64,000 bases of DNA, taken from assembly GCA_964019335.1 (NCBI GenBank), contig OZ025658.1:620001-684000 (forward strand), given 5' to 3'. Each line of letters opens with the position of its first letter. Position 1 is the stretch's first letter. Of this stretch, positions 44,453 to 56,416 are shown in pieces. The notes beneath the pieces were generated by a model, which saw only the letters and a program-made list of their open reading frames with translations, had not been told where the DNA came from and made no database searches. A program made the position numbers and the translations under genes. Source of the DNA: Diplonema japonicum. Lineage: Eukaryota; Euglenozoa; Diplonemea; Diplonemida; Diplonemidae.

Positions 44453-46103
44453 ATGTCCCGTGTTGTAACAGTAGTGGACTACGGTGCTGGAAATGTCAGG
44501 AGCGTGATCAATGCTGTGGAGCACCTGGGGTGGGAGGTGAAGATGGCAGGCACAGCCGAGGAGATTCTTTCTGCAGAAAGGCTGATCTTCCCAGGCGTCG
44601 GGGCCTTCGGCAGCGCGATGGAACGACTCGCCTCCCTCGGCTTCATCGACCCGATTAAAGCATACATTTCAACAGGAAAACCATTCTTCGGGGTATGCCT
44701 TGGGATGCAAACCCTGTTTGAAGAATCCGAAGAGTCCCCCGGTGTGAAAGGACTTGGCGTCATCAAGGGTAAAATCAGCAAATTCAAGGTAACCCCAGGA
44801 GTATCCGTCCCGCACATGGGTTGGAACCAAGTCAACTCTTGGAAGGACGGTTCAAAAGTCATCGAAGAAGGATGCAGGTACTACTTTGTACACTCCTTTG
44901 TGGCGGACGTCACCGACACCCCTTCGGAGTGGGTTCTGGGGACAACGGACTACGGGGGTCAGACAATCGTGTCAGCGGTCCAGTTTGAAAACGTTCTGGC
45001 GACACAATTCCACCCGGAAAAATCGTCGAAAAAAGGTTTGGAGATCATAAGAAAGTTCTTGGAAAACGAGGCCCGTGATGAAAAACCGACATTCTCCCTC
45101 GCTACAAAAAACACAAAACCACCCACTATCCTGGGAAAACGTGTAATCGCGTGTTTAGACGTGCGAGCCAACGACGACGGTGACATCATCGTAACAAAGG
45201 GAGATCAGTACGCCGTCAGGGAAGAGACGGGTGATAAGGAGGTACGAAACCTTGGAAAACCCGTGGAGCTTGCGGAACGGTACTACCTAGAAGGCGCTGA
45301 TGAGATTACATTTTTGAACATTACGTCGTTCCGTTCATCTCCGTTGAAAGACCAGCCCATGCTTGAGGTTTTGAAACAGGCTTCGAGAAAAATCTTCGTT
45401 CCACTATGCGTCGGTGGGGGTATCAGATCCTACACCGACCCAGACGGGACCCACAGATCGGCGTTGGAAGTCGCCGGAGAATACTTTAGATCCGGTGCGG
45501 ATAAAGTGTCTATTGGAAGCGACGCTGTGGAAGCCGTTCTCGCTCAACCTTCTGAACAAGAATCATCGATATCATCTATTTCAAGGGTGTACGGCGCGCA
45601 GGCTGTCGTGATCTCTGTAGACCCGAAAAGGATCTATGGGAAATCTGACAAACATGAAACTTTCACCGCTTTAACACCTTCGGTCGATGGCGAGACACAG
45701 TGCTGGTACCAATGTACATTGAAGGGCGGAAGGGAAACAGCTGATCTCTCCGCCAGGGAGCTTGCTATCGGGACTGAGAAGCTCGGTGCGGGGGAGATCC
45801 TCTTGAACTGTATTGACCACGATGGGCAGAACAATGGGTTTGACACGGCGTTGATTGCGGATGTTAAGAGGAATGTCTCGATTCCCGTCATTGCTTCTTC
45901 TGGTGCAGGGAAGCCGGAGCATTTTACAGAAGTTTTCAAAAAAGCGAACCCAGACGCTGCCTTGGCGGCTGGAATATTCCACAGAAAGGAGGTTTCCATT
46001 ACGGTATGGAGAAGAAAAAAAAAATGGGGAAAGAAAAAAAAAATATATATATCAGGACGTGAAATCTGAGTTGAGTAAAAATGGAGTACCGGTGCGTCAG
46101 TAG
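44453..46103 (+). CDS. HIS7: Imidazole glycerol phosphate synthase (HisHF fusion)
   Basis: Exons 44453-46003 and 46056-46103 give 532 residues. The N-terminal glutaminase (HisH) has the nucleophile in GVCLGMQTLFEES near residue 81 and the His/Glu pair in QFHPEKSS near 186. After a linker (residues ~205-225) the HisF cyclase barrel begins (RVIACLDVRANDDGD), with GADEITFLNIT, VPLCVGGGIRSY, GADKVSIGSDA, LNCIDHDGQNNGFD and IASSGAGKPEHF. The intron (GTATGG...TATCAG, 52 nt) links KEVSIT to DVKSELSKNGVPVRQ, the usual end. It makes IGP and AICAR in histidine synthesis. Fused HisHF is the fungal and plant form. It implies that the organism makes histidine. Confidence 0.95.
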
Positions 46104-46732
46104 AGGGGTGGGGAAAGGGGGGATGGGGGGAGGGATATCTTTTTCTTTTTTAAAAAAAAAGCATAATGGTGTGTTAAAAGAGCGCTTTTTTTTTTGTTAT
46201 TTATGTTTATTTCTATCTAGAGCAGCTCTGCTTTTTTTTTTTTTTTTTTTCCTTTTCTTTTTTGTTGTACGTCGACAAATTCGTCACATTTAAAACCTTT
46301 TTATTTTTCCAACTCGTGTGAACAAGAGAGGAAGAGATGGTGAACAAAGAAAAAAAGAGAAGGGGGAGAGGGAGAACGGGATACAGCAGCCAGACGGTGC
46401 TTTTTTCGTTACCTCTCTTTCCCTCTTGTCTTTTTTCTTTTTGTATCTTATACAAGATTTTCCCCCCTTGTTCACCCCTCTCCCTCTCTCTCTCTCTTTC
46501 TCTTTCTTCTTCTTTTCCGCATCGGTGAACTACCTTTTTTTTTCACGATAAGTGGTTCGATTTATTTTTACCCTATTTTTTTTTTTTTTTTTTTTGTTCC
46601 ATTTTCGTTTCTTTTCCTGGCAAAAAAAAAGAACAAGAGAAGGGCCTCCTTTTTTTTTTTTCTCTTTTTTTTTTCCGGGCGCCAAAAAAAAAAAAAAAGA
46701 AAAGTGCCAAAAAAAAAAAAAAAAAAAAAAAA
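46104..46732. other. Homopolymer-rich intergenic spacer
   Basis: Poly-G, poly-T and poly-A runs and a CT-rich stretch (46469-46514). The last 20 or so bases before the next ATG are an uninterrupted A run. Nothing else seen. Confidence 0.6.
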
Positions 46733-48685
46733 ATGACGCAAGCAGAGAGCGAGAATTCCATCGCAATACTGCAAGCTCTCAAAGAGGAACTAAAACGGCT
46801 CACCGTGAAACGAACAAACGGGAAAGCAGCCCATTCAACAGAAACCCCGACGAACACCCTGCACAGGGACAGGATGACCACCGACGTGACCAGCCTGACG
46901 GCGAGCGGCAACGATTTCTTCGAGACCCTCGTCGGGAGGGAGACACAGGGCGCAACCGGGATGGGCCAGAACACAACATACAGAGACCCTTACTGCGTGG
47001 TTAAGTTCGAATGCAAAATACCAATGGAGCAACGTGTAGGGCGTGCTGCAGCATGCTTGTTGCTAGTCGCAGACAGCATACTGAGAAAAGGCGATTTTGA
47101 AGCTCACGACCACGGTCCTCTCTCCATGTCCTACACACCACTCCGAAAAGTATCATCCGCATCAAGTCTCCACCCTTACCAAGGCAGCACGCTACATTAC
47201 GGGACAGCGTTTTGCGGAACAATCCGTGATGACGAGGACACAGTGGAACTTGTTAGCTTCGCATCGAACCCTTCTCCCGCCATCACCATCACTGTTTGTG
47301 GCCGGCTGTTTGACGTAACTTGTTTCGGTGAACGGTCGAAGAAGTTTGCAACCGCTCACCAGATAGCAGGTGTCACCACTGACATCCTAACGAGGATCGC
47401 CTCCGAGGGCGGATCCGTGCTTCCCCAATCACTACTGTCACACAACACCCCGTCCATTTTAGGATCGCGTGCTTTAAGCCTTTTCAATGTCATCCTTGTC
47501 CCCGACTCAACAGCAGAGTCCCCACATGACGTTCTAAAGTACATGGATTCCTCCCCACACCGTTGGAAGGGTAAAGGTCTTGACATGTTTGTCTTCAGTG
47601 ACGGGTATATCGGGCTGGCGGGTGATAAGAGGCTTGTCGATGTTCACACGTTGGCTGACATTTCCGCGGGGCTGCACAGGGTTCTTGTCTCGGAGGAGGA
47701 GGACAATATTGGAGACAGAGACGCTTTGTACCAATGGTTGTCGGGTTTGCAAGCGGACTGCGGGCAGTCGTGGCTTGCCATCACAATCGACGAGCTGAAA
47801 ACTTCGCTGGAATCCGGCAGGCTAGCTGCGTCAAAACCACCCCCTGTACCATTAGACGCTCTATCCTGGTTGCGGCCCGACGACCCTTACCTACCATCAT
47901 CCGACCCCGGGGTAGTTGTGTACAACCCTTGTAATGCTTACGATCCGAATGATTCTTTAAAATGCGGTTTTTTCGCGGACCACGAGATGTCTCTGGAAGA
48001 CCTCGAACCGTGGGCCCCGGAATGCGTTGAGGTCCGCCGTACTGACCCCGAGACGATGCGGGGCGTATACAAGCAAAGCCTCCTTTTCGAGAAGAGGGTA
48101 GCAGAGTCATCGACAGGATTCCTGTTCGTCCGTTTTGAAGACACAGGTACGCTTATGATGCAGAAACTTGCAGCGGGGTCTTGTTACAGTCTGTATATAC
48201 CCTTGGTGTGTTACATTGCTGTGAAGAGGCTGGCGGAGGGGGGTTTTCTGTCGTACCAACTTCCAGACAAACAGGTTTTGTTCAATGATTTCACGTCACA
48301 TGAGTACTCGCCGCCAGGAGCCGAGGAGTTTCTGCGGTCGTTGAAGCTTGAGAAGGATATCTCCACACTTTGCCCCGAGGCCTCGCGAGTCTTGAAGGCG
48401 GCCCACATCGACGTGATCGATAACGCGCTTATGTTCGATCCGGAACCTGTTGCGCCCTCTGACCCCCTTACGGTCCACATAGTCGAGGTCCCCATATGGC
48501 TGTCCAATTCAGTCTGCTGCACGGCGCAGCCCTCAACGTTCTCCCACGTGTCGTTGCACTACACCCCCGCACAGGGGCACACGGACATGATGCTCTCGGG
48601 CGATCAGCGGTACCTCGGGGTATACGTCACGTATCTTCGAGAAGCGTTCCGCCTGCTGAAAAAAGTCATTGGGGAAAGGAAGTAA
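46733..48685 (+). CDS. Uncharacterised 650-residue protein, weakly carnitine/choline acyltransferase-like
   Basis: 650 residues, one exon, starting after a 20-nt A run. No signal peptide or clear membrane helix. Residues ~180-310 follow the order of a carnitine/choline O-acyltransferase core: a hydrophobic strand then GRLFDV, an ILTRIAS helix, and WKGKGLDMFVFSDGYIGLAG where acyltransferases have an F-x-DGx(G) strand just before the catalytic His. Here the His motif (EHSWADG-like) is replaced by GDKRLVD, so if homologous it is probably inactive. The match is weak and not established; I would call it hypothetical until searched. Confidence 0.75.
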   Translation: MTQAESENSIAILQALKEELKRLTVKRTNGKAAHSTETPTNTLHRDRMTTDVTSLTASGNDFFETLVGRETQGATGMGQNTTYRDPYCVVKFECKIPMEQRVGRAAACLLLVADSILRKGDFEAHDHGPLSMSYTPLRKVSSASSLHPYQGSTLHYGTAFCGTIRDDEDTVELVSFASNPSPAITITVCGRLFDVTCFGERSKKFATAHQIAGVTTDILTRIASEGGSVLPQSLLSHNTPSILGSRALSLFNVILVPDSTAESPHDVLKYMDSSPHRWKGKGLDMFVFSDGYIGLAGDKRLVDVHTLADISAGLHRVLVSEEEDNIGDRDALYQWLSGLQADCGQSWLAITIDELKTSLESGRLAASKPPPVPLDALSWLRPDDPYLPSSDPGVVVYNPCNAYDPNDSLKCGFFADHEMSLEDLEPWAPECVEVRRTDPETMRGVYKQSLLFEKRVAESSTGFLFVRFEDTGTLMMQKLAAGSCYSLYIPLVCYIAVKRLAEGGFLSYQLPDKQVLFNDFTSHEYSPPGAEEFLRSLKLEKDISTLCPEASRVLKAAHIDVIDNALMFDPEPVAPSDPLTVHIVEVPIWLSNSVCCTAQPSTFSHVSLHYTPAQGHTDMMLSGDQRYLGVYVTYLREAFRLLKKVIGERK

Positions 48686-48858
48686 GAGAAAAAAAAAAAA
48701 AAAAGAAATCTCCTAGCTTCCGCAGGATTTTTTTTTTTTTTTTTTGTTTCCCCCATTTTTTTTTTCATTCAAAAAAAAAAAAAAAAAAAGAAAAGAAAAA
48801 AAGAAAAACACTGCAAGGGGAAAGCAAAAAAAAAAAAAAAAAAAAAAAAAGAAATAAT

Positions 48859-49857
48859 ATGGAGGACATTACGAACAAAATGGCCGGGTTGGCCGTTTCG
48901 CCGGTAAAGCCGATGGGCGTTCAAAGAAAGATTCCGAAGAAGCCGAGGAAGGTGTGGTCCTTGGACGATTTCGAGATCGGCCCGCTGAAGGGTGAGGGGA
49001 AGTACGGGAAGGTGCACGTCGCAAGGGTGAAGGGGATGAACCTAGTGTACGCCATGAAGGTCATGTCGCTGGCGGAGATCCAACCGGTACAGCTCGAGAG
49101 GGAGCTGGGTATCCACCGGGAACTGAGACACCCGCACATCGTCAGGCTCATCACATGGTTTGCAGACGAAGTTCAAGCTTACATGATCCTGGAATGGTGC
49201 AACAATGGCTCCATCTACGAAAAAATGTACCGACACGGTTGCCAAGGGTTCGACGAGCCCACCGCTGCAAAATTCGTCGCTCAGCTCACGGAAGCTGTGC
49301 ACTATCTCCACTCCCTGAACCCTCCCATTTTGCACAGGGACATCAAGCCGGAGAACACTTTTCTCGACCAGCATGATGATCTCAAGTTGGGTGATTTCGG
49401 GTGGTCGGCAGCCATGCGGAACTGCCGGCCTCGTAAGACTATATGTGGTACACCTGAGTATCAAGCCCCTGAACTGTGCAAGGAACAACCTTACGGCAAG
49501 GAGCTTGATGCATGGACCATTGGGGTCTTCTCATTTGAGATGTGCTATGGGCGCGCGCCTTTCGAGGTTGCTGATGATGCTCCTCCGCAGGAGGTGTGAG
49601 TTTTTTTTGGGGGGAAAAAAAAAATCTACAGTTAGCGCACAAGATTACTAATTCTTCGTTGGTTTTCCCGTCGAGTCCAAATGTGTCGCCGGCTGCGAAA
49701 AACCTGATTTCGAACCTTCTCAGGAAGCGTCCCGAGGATAGGATTACTGTGCCCGAGGTATGTGTTTGGAGGAGGGAAAAAAAAAAGAAGAAAAAAAAAG
49801 ATTCTGGAGCACAGTTGGATTCAAGACAACTATTACGCACTCAGGGAACAGATGTGA
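48859..49857 (+). CDS. Aurora kinase
   Basis: Exons 48859-49593, 49632-49757 and 49801-49857 give 305 residues. After ~40 residues, the kinase begins WSLDDFEIGPLKGEGKYGKV, with YAMKVM lysine, EWCNNGSIYEKM hinge, HRDIKPENTFLD, DFGWSA and the Aurora activation segment RKTICGTPEYQAPE, whose Thr is the autophosphorylation site. Exon 2 completes the C-lobe (SPAAKNLISNLLRKRPEDR) and exon 3 ends ILEHSWIQDNYYALREQM. Introns are 38 and 43 nt, donors GTGTGA and GTATGT, the second with an all-purine acceptor side. Aurora kinases phosphorylate histone H3 and kinetochore proteins in mitosis. Confidence 0.92.
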
Positions 49858-50515
49858 TACACTCCCCTTTTCTTCATCCCCCCCTTTTTTTTGTATAGAA
49901 ACTTCTTTCTTTTTCTTTATTTCCCTATATTTTTGTCCTCGTTGGCTTTTTGTGTTAAAAAAAATAGCGTTTTTTTATTTTATTTTATTTTATTCTAGAT
50001 TTCCTTTTTTTTTTTCTTCTTTCCTTCTTTCTCTTGTGCCTCGGGAACGGTGGAGCAGAAGAAAAACAACAAAAAAAGAACAGTACTTATGTATTTTTTT
50101 TTTGCATGAACAAGAAAAACAATATATTGATAATGAATTGTTATTGCTAAAAAGAGTAGTGGTGGCATTGTTGGGCTTATCCTTCTACAGGTTAACCCCG
50201 GCTGTGCACAAACAACAATCAACCGACTCTTTTTTCTGCCTTATACGAAAGGGAAGGGAAAAGAAAGGGGGAAAAAAAAGAAATGCTGTCAGAAACAACA
50301 AAAAACCGCTCTGTCCCATACCCTCCCCCCCCCGTCCTTCCCGTATATTAGATTTGTTTTTTCCCATCCCCCTTTACCCCCCTCCTCCCCTGCTTTTTTT
50401 TATAGAAAATTTCCCTCCGCTCTTGTATCTACATTTCATTTACCCCCTTTTTTTTTCCCGCAAAAAAAAAAAGAAAAAAAATAGAGGAGGAGTAGGGGGG
50501 AGAGAAAAAAAAATA
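49858..50515. other. Intergenic spacer
   Basis: AT-rich with T runs, TTTTATTTTATTTTATTTTATT near 49975 and a pyrimidine-rich stretch at 50320-50460 that is a plausible RNA-processing region. No ORF that resembles a protein. Confidence 0.55.
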
Positions 50516-51088
50516 ATGGACCTTGGAGGGTATGAGCCACTATTGGCGGGAATGTTGATTAAAATAATAGACGACACTATAGATGATGGGATATGGTGCG
50601 AACGGGGTGTTCTCCCCCTGACGGTGATGGCGTGCTGCCTGGTGTTCCAAGAGATGATGCAGTCGGAAGGGAAGTCCGTGATGATGACAGCCTTCACCCT
50701 CGCTTGCTGCGAAACCAAGGGAATCGACAACTGGTATTTCTTGGCCTCCACCATAGGTGTCTTCGCTGTAGCAGGCTATCAGTTGGGAAACGCCGCATTT
50801 CTCACCAACTTCCACCAGCAAATGTGCCTCATGGGCACGGCATATTCAGGAACGCTGGCCACCCGTTGTGATGAGGGGGTTGAAGCGTTGTTCGGTTTCG
50901 CAGCGAAGACCTTATTCCGCTTTAGCATCGGGATGTTCGTCGCTCAGGCACGTCCTTTCGTACCTGAAGCCTTCCTTGCTCAGCACGACTTCCTTGCTTT
51001 GTTCATCTTGGGGTACTTCGTGGGCCACATCCTTTCCATACCGCAGCTGTACTGGAAGCACGGCGCGGACAGAATTGTAAAAGGATGA
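50516..51088 (+). CDS. Small multi-span membrane protein, family unknown
   Basis: 190 residues from an ATG in AAATAATGG after purine-rich leader. Hydrophobic segments lie near residues 34-50 (GVLPLTVMACCLVFQEMM), 58-68, 78-96 (WYFLASTIGVFAVAGYQLG) and 160-180 (FLALFILGYFVGHILSIPQL). There is an acidic N-terminus (IIDDTIDDG) and several Cys in the membrane parts. No signal peptide. I do not recognise the family. It ends just before poly-T and poly-C runs. Confidence 0.7.
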   Translation: MDLGGYEPLLAGMLIKIIDDTIDDGIWCERGVLPLTVMACCLVFQEMMQSEGKSVMMTAFTLACCETKGIDNWYFLASTIGVFAVAGYQLGNAAFLTNFHQQMCLMGTAYSGTLATRCDEGVEALFGFAAKTLFRFSIGMFVAQARPFVPEAFLAQHDFLALFILGYFVGHILSIPQLYWKHGADRIVKG

Positions 51089-51446
51089 GAACGGCATCTT
51101 TTTTTTTTTTTTTTTTTTTTTTTCCTCTTCCCCCCCCCCCCCCCCCCCTTATTTGCTCCGATTTTTCAATTTGACTTTTCTGTCGCGTTAATTTGCTTTT
51201 TACAAGAGAATTGTTATTGCAAAAAAAAAAAAAAAAAGAAGGGGGAAAAAAAAAGAGTAGAGGGCAGTTGTAGGTGAAAAAAAAAAAAACCGGCTTGGCA
51301 CAAACAATCAGCCGACCTCTTTTTTATTTATTTCTTTTTTTAAATTCTTATTTTTAGCACCATCACAGGGGGGTCACAGAGGGGAGTATTTGGAAAAGGA
51401 AAAAAGGAGAAAAAAAAAAAGAAATTAAAAAAGAAGGTAAGCCACC

Positions 51447-54044
51447 ATGCAAGCCCTCCCGCTGTTGTTTGCAACGGCGTTCGCTCAAACGGTGGACTTC
51501 GGGACCGACGAGGCGATGGTGTCCTTCGGTCTCGGGTCGAACTTCGGTACGGTGACGCAGCTGAAGAGAAAAGGCCAGGATCTCCTGGGGGACGGGTCCA
51601 AGGACGCCCTGTGGTCCGCCACCTTGGTCGCTGGGCAGGGCGGGCAGCAGCACATCGACTCCAACACGAAGGCAGTGACGTCGCACAAGATCTCCACCGA
51701 CAAGACCACCCTGACCCTCTCCTGGAGCAACATGGAGGTCTACAACACTCACGTCAACACCACTGTGACAGTCACCTCAACAGGTTCGTCCCTTTCGTTC
51801 TCCCTCTCCTTCGACTCCACCGGCGAGGTGTCCTTGTGGGGGTGGCAGTTCACCATCTCCGAGGTCAAGCTGTACCCCGCGTCGTTCATGCTTGAAAACC
51901 ACGGTTTCGGGATCCTCCACGCATGCTCCTCAACAGACCCGACGAGAACCATCGAGAGGGAACAGGGGAACGATTGCAAATTCAAGAAAATCGAAAACTC
52001 GTACATTCCAATGTGCGCAAGGGGGGTCGGGTACTGCCAGACACATGGCAGCCTCGAAGCCGCACAAAACTCCTGCAAGAAACAAGCAGGGTGCTCTGGT
52101 ATCACCAGAACCCGCCGTGGCTACGAGCTTCGAGGTGGGGACAGCGCCGAAGGTTCACGTGACGAGACTTCATGGATCGCGCAAGGCTGCCACAAGGAGG
52201 TGTCGGAACCTGTTGCGTGCGGGCAGTTCGGCAACGACTACCCCCAGGCCACCTACCAGTTCGTGTCTGCCTACGACTCGTCCCTCCCCGATTCCGGGAT
52301 CTACCTAGCAGCCCATGACGGCACCGGTGCTTCAAAACACTTCCAAGCCGACGTTTCCCAGTACAGCAACCCATCCACTACACTGTCCATCTCCGCCACC
52401 GCAAGCGACGCCGGGCTTCCTTTGAAACACCATGTTGTAGAGTACCCATTAGTCCTGGCCACCTTTGACGGTGACTGGTACGACTCCACCCAGATATACC
52501 GTTCATGGGCGTTAAACAACGCCGGGTGGACCAAGAAGGGCCCCGTTGCGATGCGACCCGACGTGCCCAAGTGGTTGAACAATGTCACTACGTGGGTTAA
52601 CTCGCACTGGCAGGGGAACGACATCTTCAACACGTCAGGAGGCGACCCGGAGGTGGTGAAGAACAGGGTCATGGCGTTGAAGGAAAGGTTCAACCTCGGC
52701 AAGGCCGAGATGGGCCTCCACTGGTACGAGTGGGACCTCCTCGGGTACGAGGCCGGATCGAACTACACCAAATGCGGTTCAGAAATCACCTGTGGCTTCG
52801 ACACGCACTACCCTGAGTACTTCCCAACAAGACAGGGCTTCTCGGAGAACCTGAAAACAATGCAGCAAAACGGAATCCGCGTCACCCCGTACATCAACGG
52901 GAGGATCTTCGACATCTCGACAAAAACCTGGACGAAGGACGGGGCTGTGAAGTACGCTGCAAAGCAAGCCTACCCGCAGATGAACCCAACGCAAGGCTCG
53001 CTGAGCACCTACTTCGAGTCGTACGGCAGCGAGGCGCAGTTCAACGTAATGTGCCCGCACACTGATTACTGGCAGGATATTATTTCAAACGTAACCGCAA
53101 AGATTGTGAATGAGCTTGGGACGGACGGGGTGTACCTTGATCAGATCGCGTCTGCGGGACCGAAGCCGTGTTGGGACGACAGCCACGGCCACACGCTGGG
53201 CGGTGGCAGCCACTGGAGCTCCGGCTACCAAGCCATGCTTCAAAAAGCCCGAACAAAATCCGGCAACAACGCTGTCCTCCTCACAGAATCCAACGCTGAA
53301 CCGTTCATGGACGGTGTTACTATATACCTCACCTTGGTGGGGTACTCTTCCGCGCCCTTTGAAGGCGAGAGGAAGCTTGTCAACGCGTTCGGAGCGATCT
53401 ATGGTGGGTACTACTATTCAATGGGAGCCGAGTTCTTCCAGCAGGATTTCACCCCGAACCCAGACGTGTTTTCCGCAAAACTAGCAAAGATGCTCCTGTT
53501 CGGGTCGCAGCTAGGGTGGTTCAGCATGGGCGGGAGGAACAACCAAAATCCCCCTATGGGGATTATCGAGTACCTTCTTGATGATCAATACACCCCGGAA
53601 ATCCAGTATTTGAAGGCGTTAAGCGATGCAAAATTGCTGTCGAACCCTTGGACGACTGATGGTAGGCCGACGAGGGACTTGGTGTTGAAGACCACCTCCA
53701 CAAGGGTTCAGGTTGCCGGGCATCCCCGTACCTCGAGGAATGTAACTTCGGAGTTCAAATCCGGGCTTTCAAGTACTTCGTTAGGTATGGACTACGACCC
53801 TGTGATGTCGGCTTGCTTCACGTCACCGTCTTCTTCATTGTTGTGTATGATAACCTCTGTCAATAGGCAGGGTGATCATGATTTTTCGTTCACCCTGACA
53901 CCTTCTAAATTCAACCTCCCAGCCGGGACGGTCAAGTTGACCAACCTCGCTACTGGAGAGCTGCTTAACACCTTCACCGGTGACGTGAGCTACAGTGGGA
54001 AGATAGCGAGCCACACCGTTCTTCTGTTGAAGATGGAAGTGTAA
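51447..54044 (+). CDS. Secreted glycosidase-like TIM-barrel protein with inserted PAN-like domain
   Basis: 865 residues, one exon; the ATG sits in GCCACCATGC and opens a signal peptide (MQALPLLFATAFAQ). Residues ~20-160 form a beta-rich N-terminal domain. Residues ~175-250 hold a Cys-rich insertion (SLEAAQNSCKKQAGCSGITR) like a PAN/apple module. From about 370 a TIM-barrel hydrolase follows (WYEWDLLGYE, NGIRVTPYINGRIFD), with likely catalytic acids in DGVYLDQIAS and LLTESNAEPFMDG, then a C-terminal beta domain. The layout resembles bacterial DUF6259 / alpha-galactosidase-clan proteins. G/C-ended codons suggest strong expression. Substrate unknown; a role in digesting algal or bacterial polysaccharide is inference. 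Confidence 0.8.
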   Translation: MQALPLLFATAFAQTVDFGTDEAMVSFGLGSNFGTVTQLKRKGQDLLGDGSKDALWSATLVAGQGGQQHIDSNTKAVTSHKISTDKTTLTLSWSNMEVYNTHVNTTVTVTSTGSSLSFSLSFDSTGEVSLWGWQFTISEVKLYPASFMLENHGFGILHACSSTDPTRTIEREQGNDCKFKKIENSYIPMCARGVGYCQTHGSLEAAQNSCKKQAGCSGITRTRRGYELRGGDSAEGSRDETSWIAQGCHKEVSEPVACGQFGNDYPQATYQFVSAYDSSLPDSGIYLAAHDGTGASKHFQADVSQYSNPSTTLSISATASDAGLPLKHHVVEYPLVLATFDGDWYDSTQIYRSWALNNAGWTKKGPVAMRPDVPKWLNNVTTWVNSHWQGNDIFNTSGGDPEVVKNRVMALKERFNLGKAEMGLHWYEWDLLGYEAGSNYTKCGSEITCGFDTHYPEYFPTRQGFSENLKTMQQNGIRVTPYINGRIFDISTKTWTKDGAVKYAAKQAYPQMNPTQGSLSTYFESYGSEAQFNVMCPHTDYWQDIISNVTAKIVNELGTDGVYLDQIASAGPKPCWDDSHGHTLGGGSHWSSGYQAMLQKARTKSGNNAVLLTESNAEPFMDGVTIYLTLVGYSSAPFEGERKLVNAFGAIYGGYYYSMGAEFFQQDFTPNPDVFSAKLAKMLLFGSQLGWFSMGGRNNQNPPMGIIEYLLDDQYTPEIQYLKALSDAKLLSNPWTTDGRPTRDLVLKTTSTRVQVAGHPRTSRNVTSEFKSGLSSTSLGMDYDPVMSACFTSPSSSLLCMITSVNRQGDHDFSFTLTPSKFNLPAGTVKLTNLATGELLNTFTGDVSYSGKIASHTVLLLKMEV

Positions 54045-55149
<1,105 letters not shown>

Positions 55150-55499
55150 ATGGAAGGCGTGTGTCCCGAACGGGAGGAGCTGTGCATTCACACCAACACA
55201 GGAGGACTCTTGGGCTTTAGTAGATTTGGAAAAAATCAAGCGGCATGCAGTATAGTAATGGACTTCGACCTGACGATATCGTCCATACACGTGTGGAACA
55301 CGTTGGCGCGAACGGGCGACATCTCCGCCGGAAGGATCCCAAGGGATCTGTCGCCAGAGCAAATCTTCGGTGGAAGGAGCAGATTGAGGGAGCTGGAAGG
55401 ACTGTTTTCAGCACTAGAGGCAAAAGGGGTGCAAATATGCATTCTGACAAACAACTACAGCGACGTGGTTCAAAAATGCATGGAAGCTGCTAATTTAGA

Positions 55500-55551
<52 letters not shown>

Positions 55552-55645
55552 CGTTTCCCCATTTCCCCCCAAGGTTCGTTCCAGACATCATAGGGAGAGA
55601 ACAACCAGGCACAAAGGGGCAAATCGTAGCACGGTTACGGGTATG

Positions 55646-55677
<32 letters not shown>

Positions 55678-55866
55678 CCTTAACTTCTTGTACAGGATAG
55701 TCTAAGTGCGTCGGCTCAGGACCAATGGATTTTCGTTGATGACGATCCGCACAATGTGAGGAACGTCCACCTTGCGACCCAAGGGGGTGTCGTTACCGTT
55801 CTTATAGACGGGGGTCTGGGGATGCAAAGAGACCACTTTCAAAAGATTTTAAGCATGGTCGCATAA
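55150..55866 (+). CDS. HAD-superfamily phosphatase-like protein
   Basis: Exons 55150-55502, 55574-55640 and 55696-55866 give 196 residues. Motif I is MDFDLTISSIHVW near residue 37 (nucleophile Asp in DxDxT), motif II the Thr in ILTNNYSD, and motif IV the acidic pair in WIFVDDDPHNVRNV in exon 3. A Lys suitable for motif III occurs in exon 2 (QPGTKGQIVARLR). Intron 1 (71 nt) is GT followed by an almost pure T run; intron 2 starts GTATGG and is also mostly T. The small size with no clear cap suggests a protein or small-metabolite phosphatase. Substrate unknown. Confidence 0.82.
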
Positions 55867-55918
55867 TGTGAGGGGAAAGGGGGGGGATATTTTTTTTCCG
55901 TTACTCTACTGATTTGTT

Positions 55919-55957
<39 letters not shown>

Positions 55958-56062
55958 ACTACCTACCCCCTCTTTTTTATATTCCCTCCCCCCCCATAAT
56001 TTTTTTTACCCCGTATTGTGTTGGGAAAAAAAAAAAAAAAAAAAAAGAGAGAGAGAGAGCAA

Positions 56063-56416
56063 ATGTTGAGACACACAATAGGCCGGTTTTGCTACAATGT
56101 AACAAACCCGAAGGTGATGGTGGATCTGTGTGTGGTTCCCATGAAAGAGACAGGCGGAACCTCCGTGTCTAAAGAAGTCGCGGCGGTCGAAAAAATAATA
56201 AGAAGCAGCGGTCTGAAAACACAGCTGCACGCCTACGGGACGAACATCGAAGGCCCGTGGGACGAGGTATTCCAGCTAGTGAAAGAGTGCCACCTGGAGC
56301 TACACAACAGGCACGGTGTGGCAAGGATAACATCCTCAATGCGGTTCGGGACAAGGCTCGACAAGGAGTCGACAATAGAGGGGAAAATGCAGAGCCTCGA
56401 AGACAAGCTGGCGTAG
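56063..56416 (+). CDS. UPF0045/MTH1187 (ECM15-like) protein
   Basis: 117 residues, one exon, ATG after A and GA runs. The core is the family pattern VDLCVVPM, GGTSVSKEVAAVEKI, SGLKTQLHAYGTNIEG and DEVFQLVKECHLELH. This small ferredoxin-like family (yeast Ecm15, archaeal MTH1187) forms tetramers and some members bind thiamine-type ligands. A short N-terminal extension (MLRHTIGRFCYN) is not part of the fold and might be a targeting sequence. Length otherwise standard (~100 residues). Confidence 0.88.
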   Translation: MLRHTIGRFCYNVTNPKVMVDLCVVPMKETGGTSVSKEVAAVEKIIRSSGLKTQLHAYGTNIEGPWDEVFQLVKECHLELHNRHGVARITSSMRFGTRLDKESTIEGKMQSLEDKLA

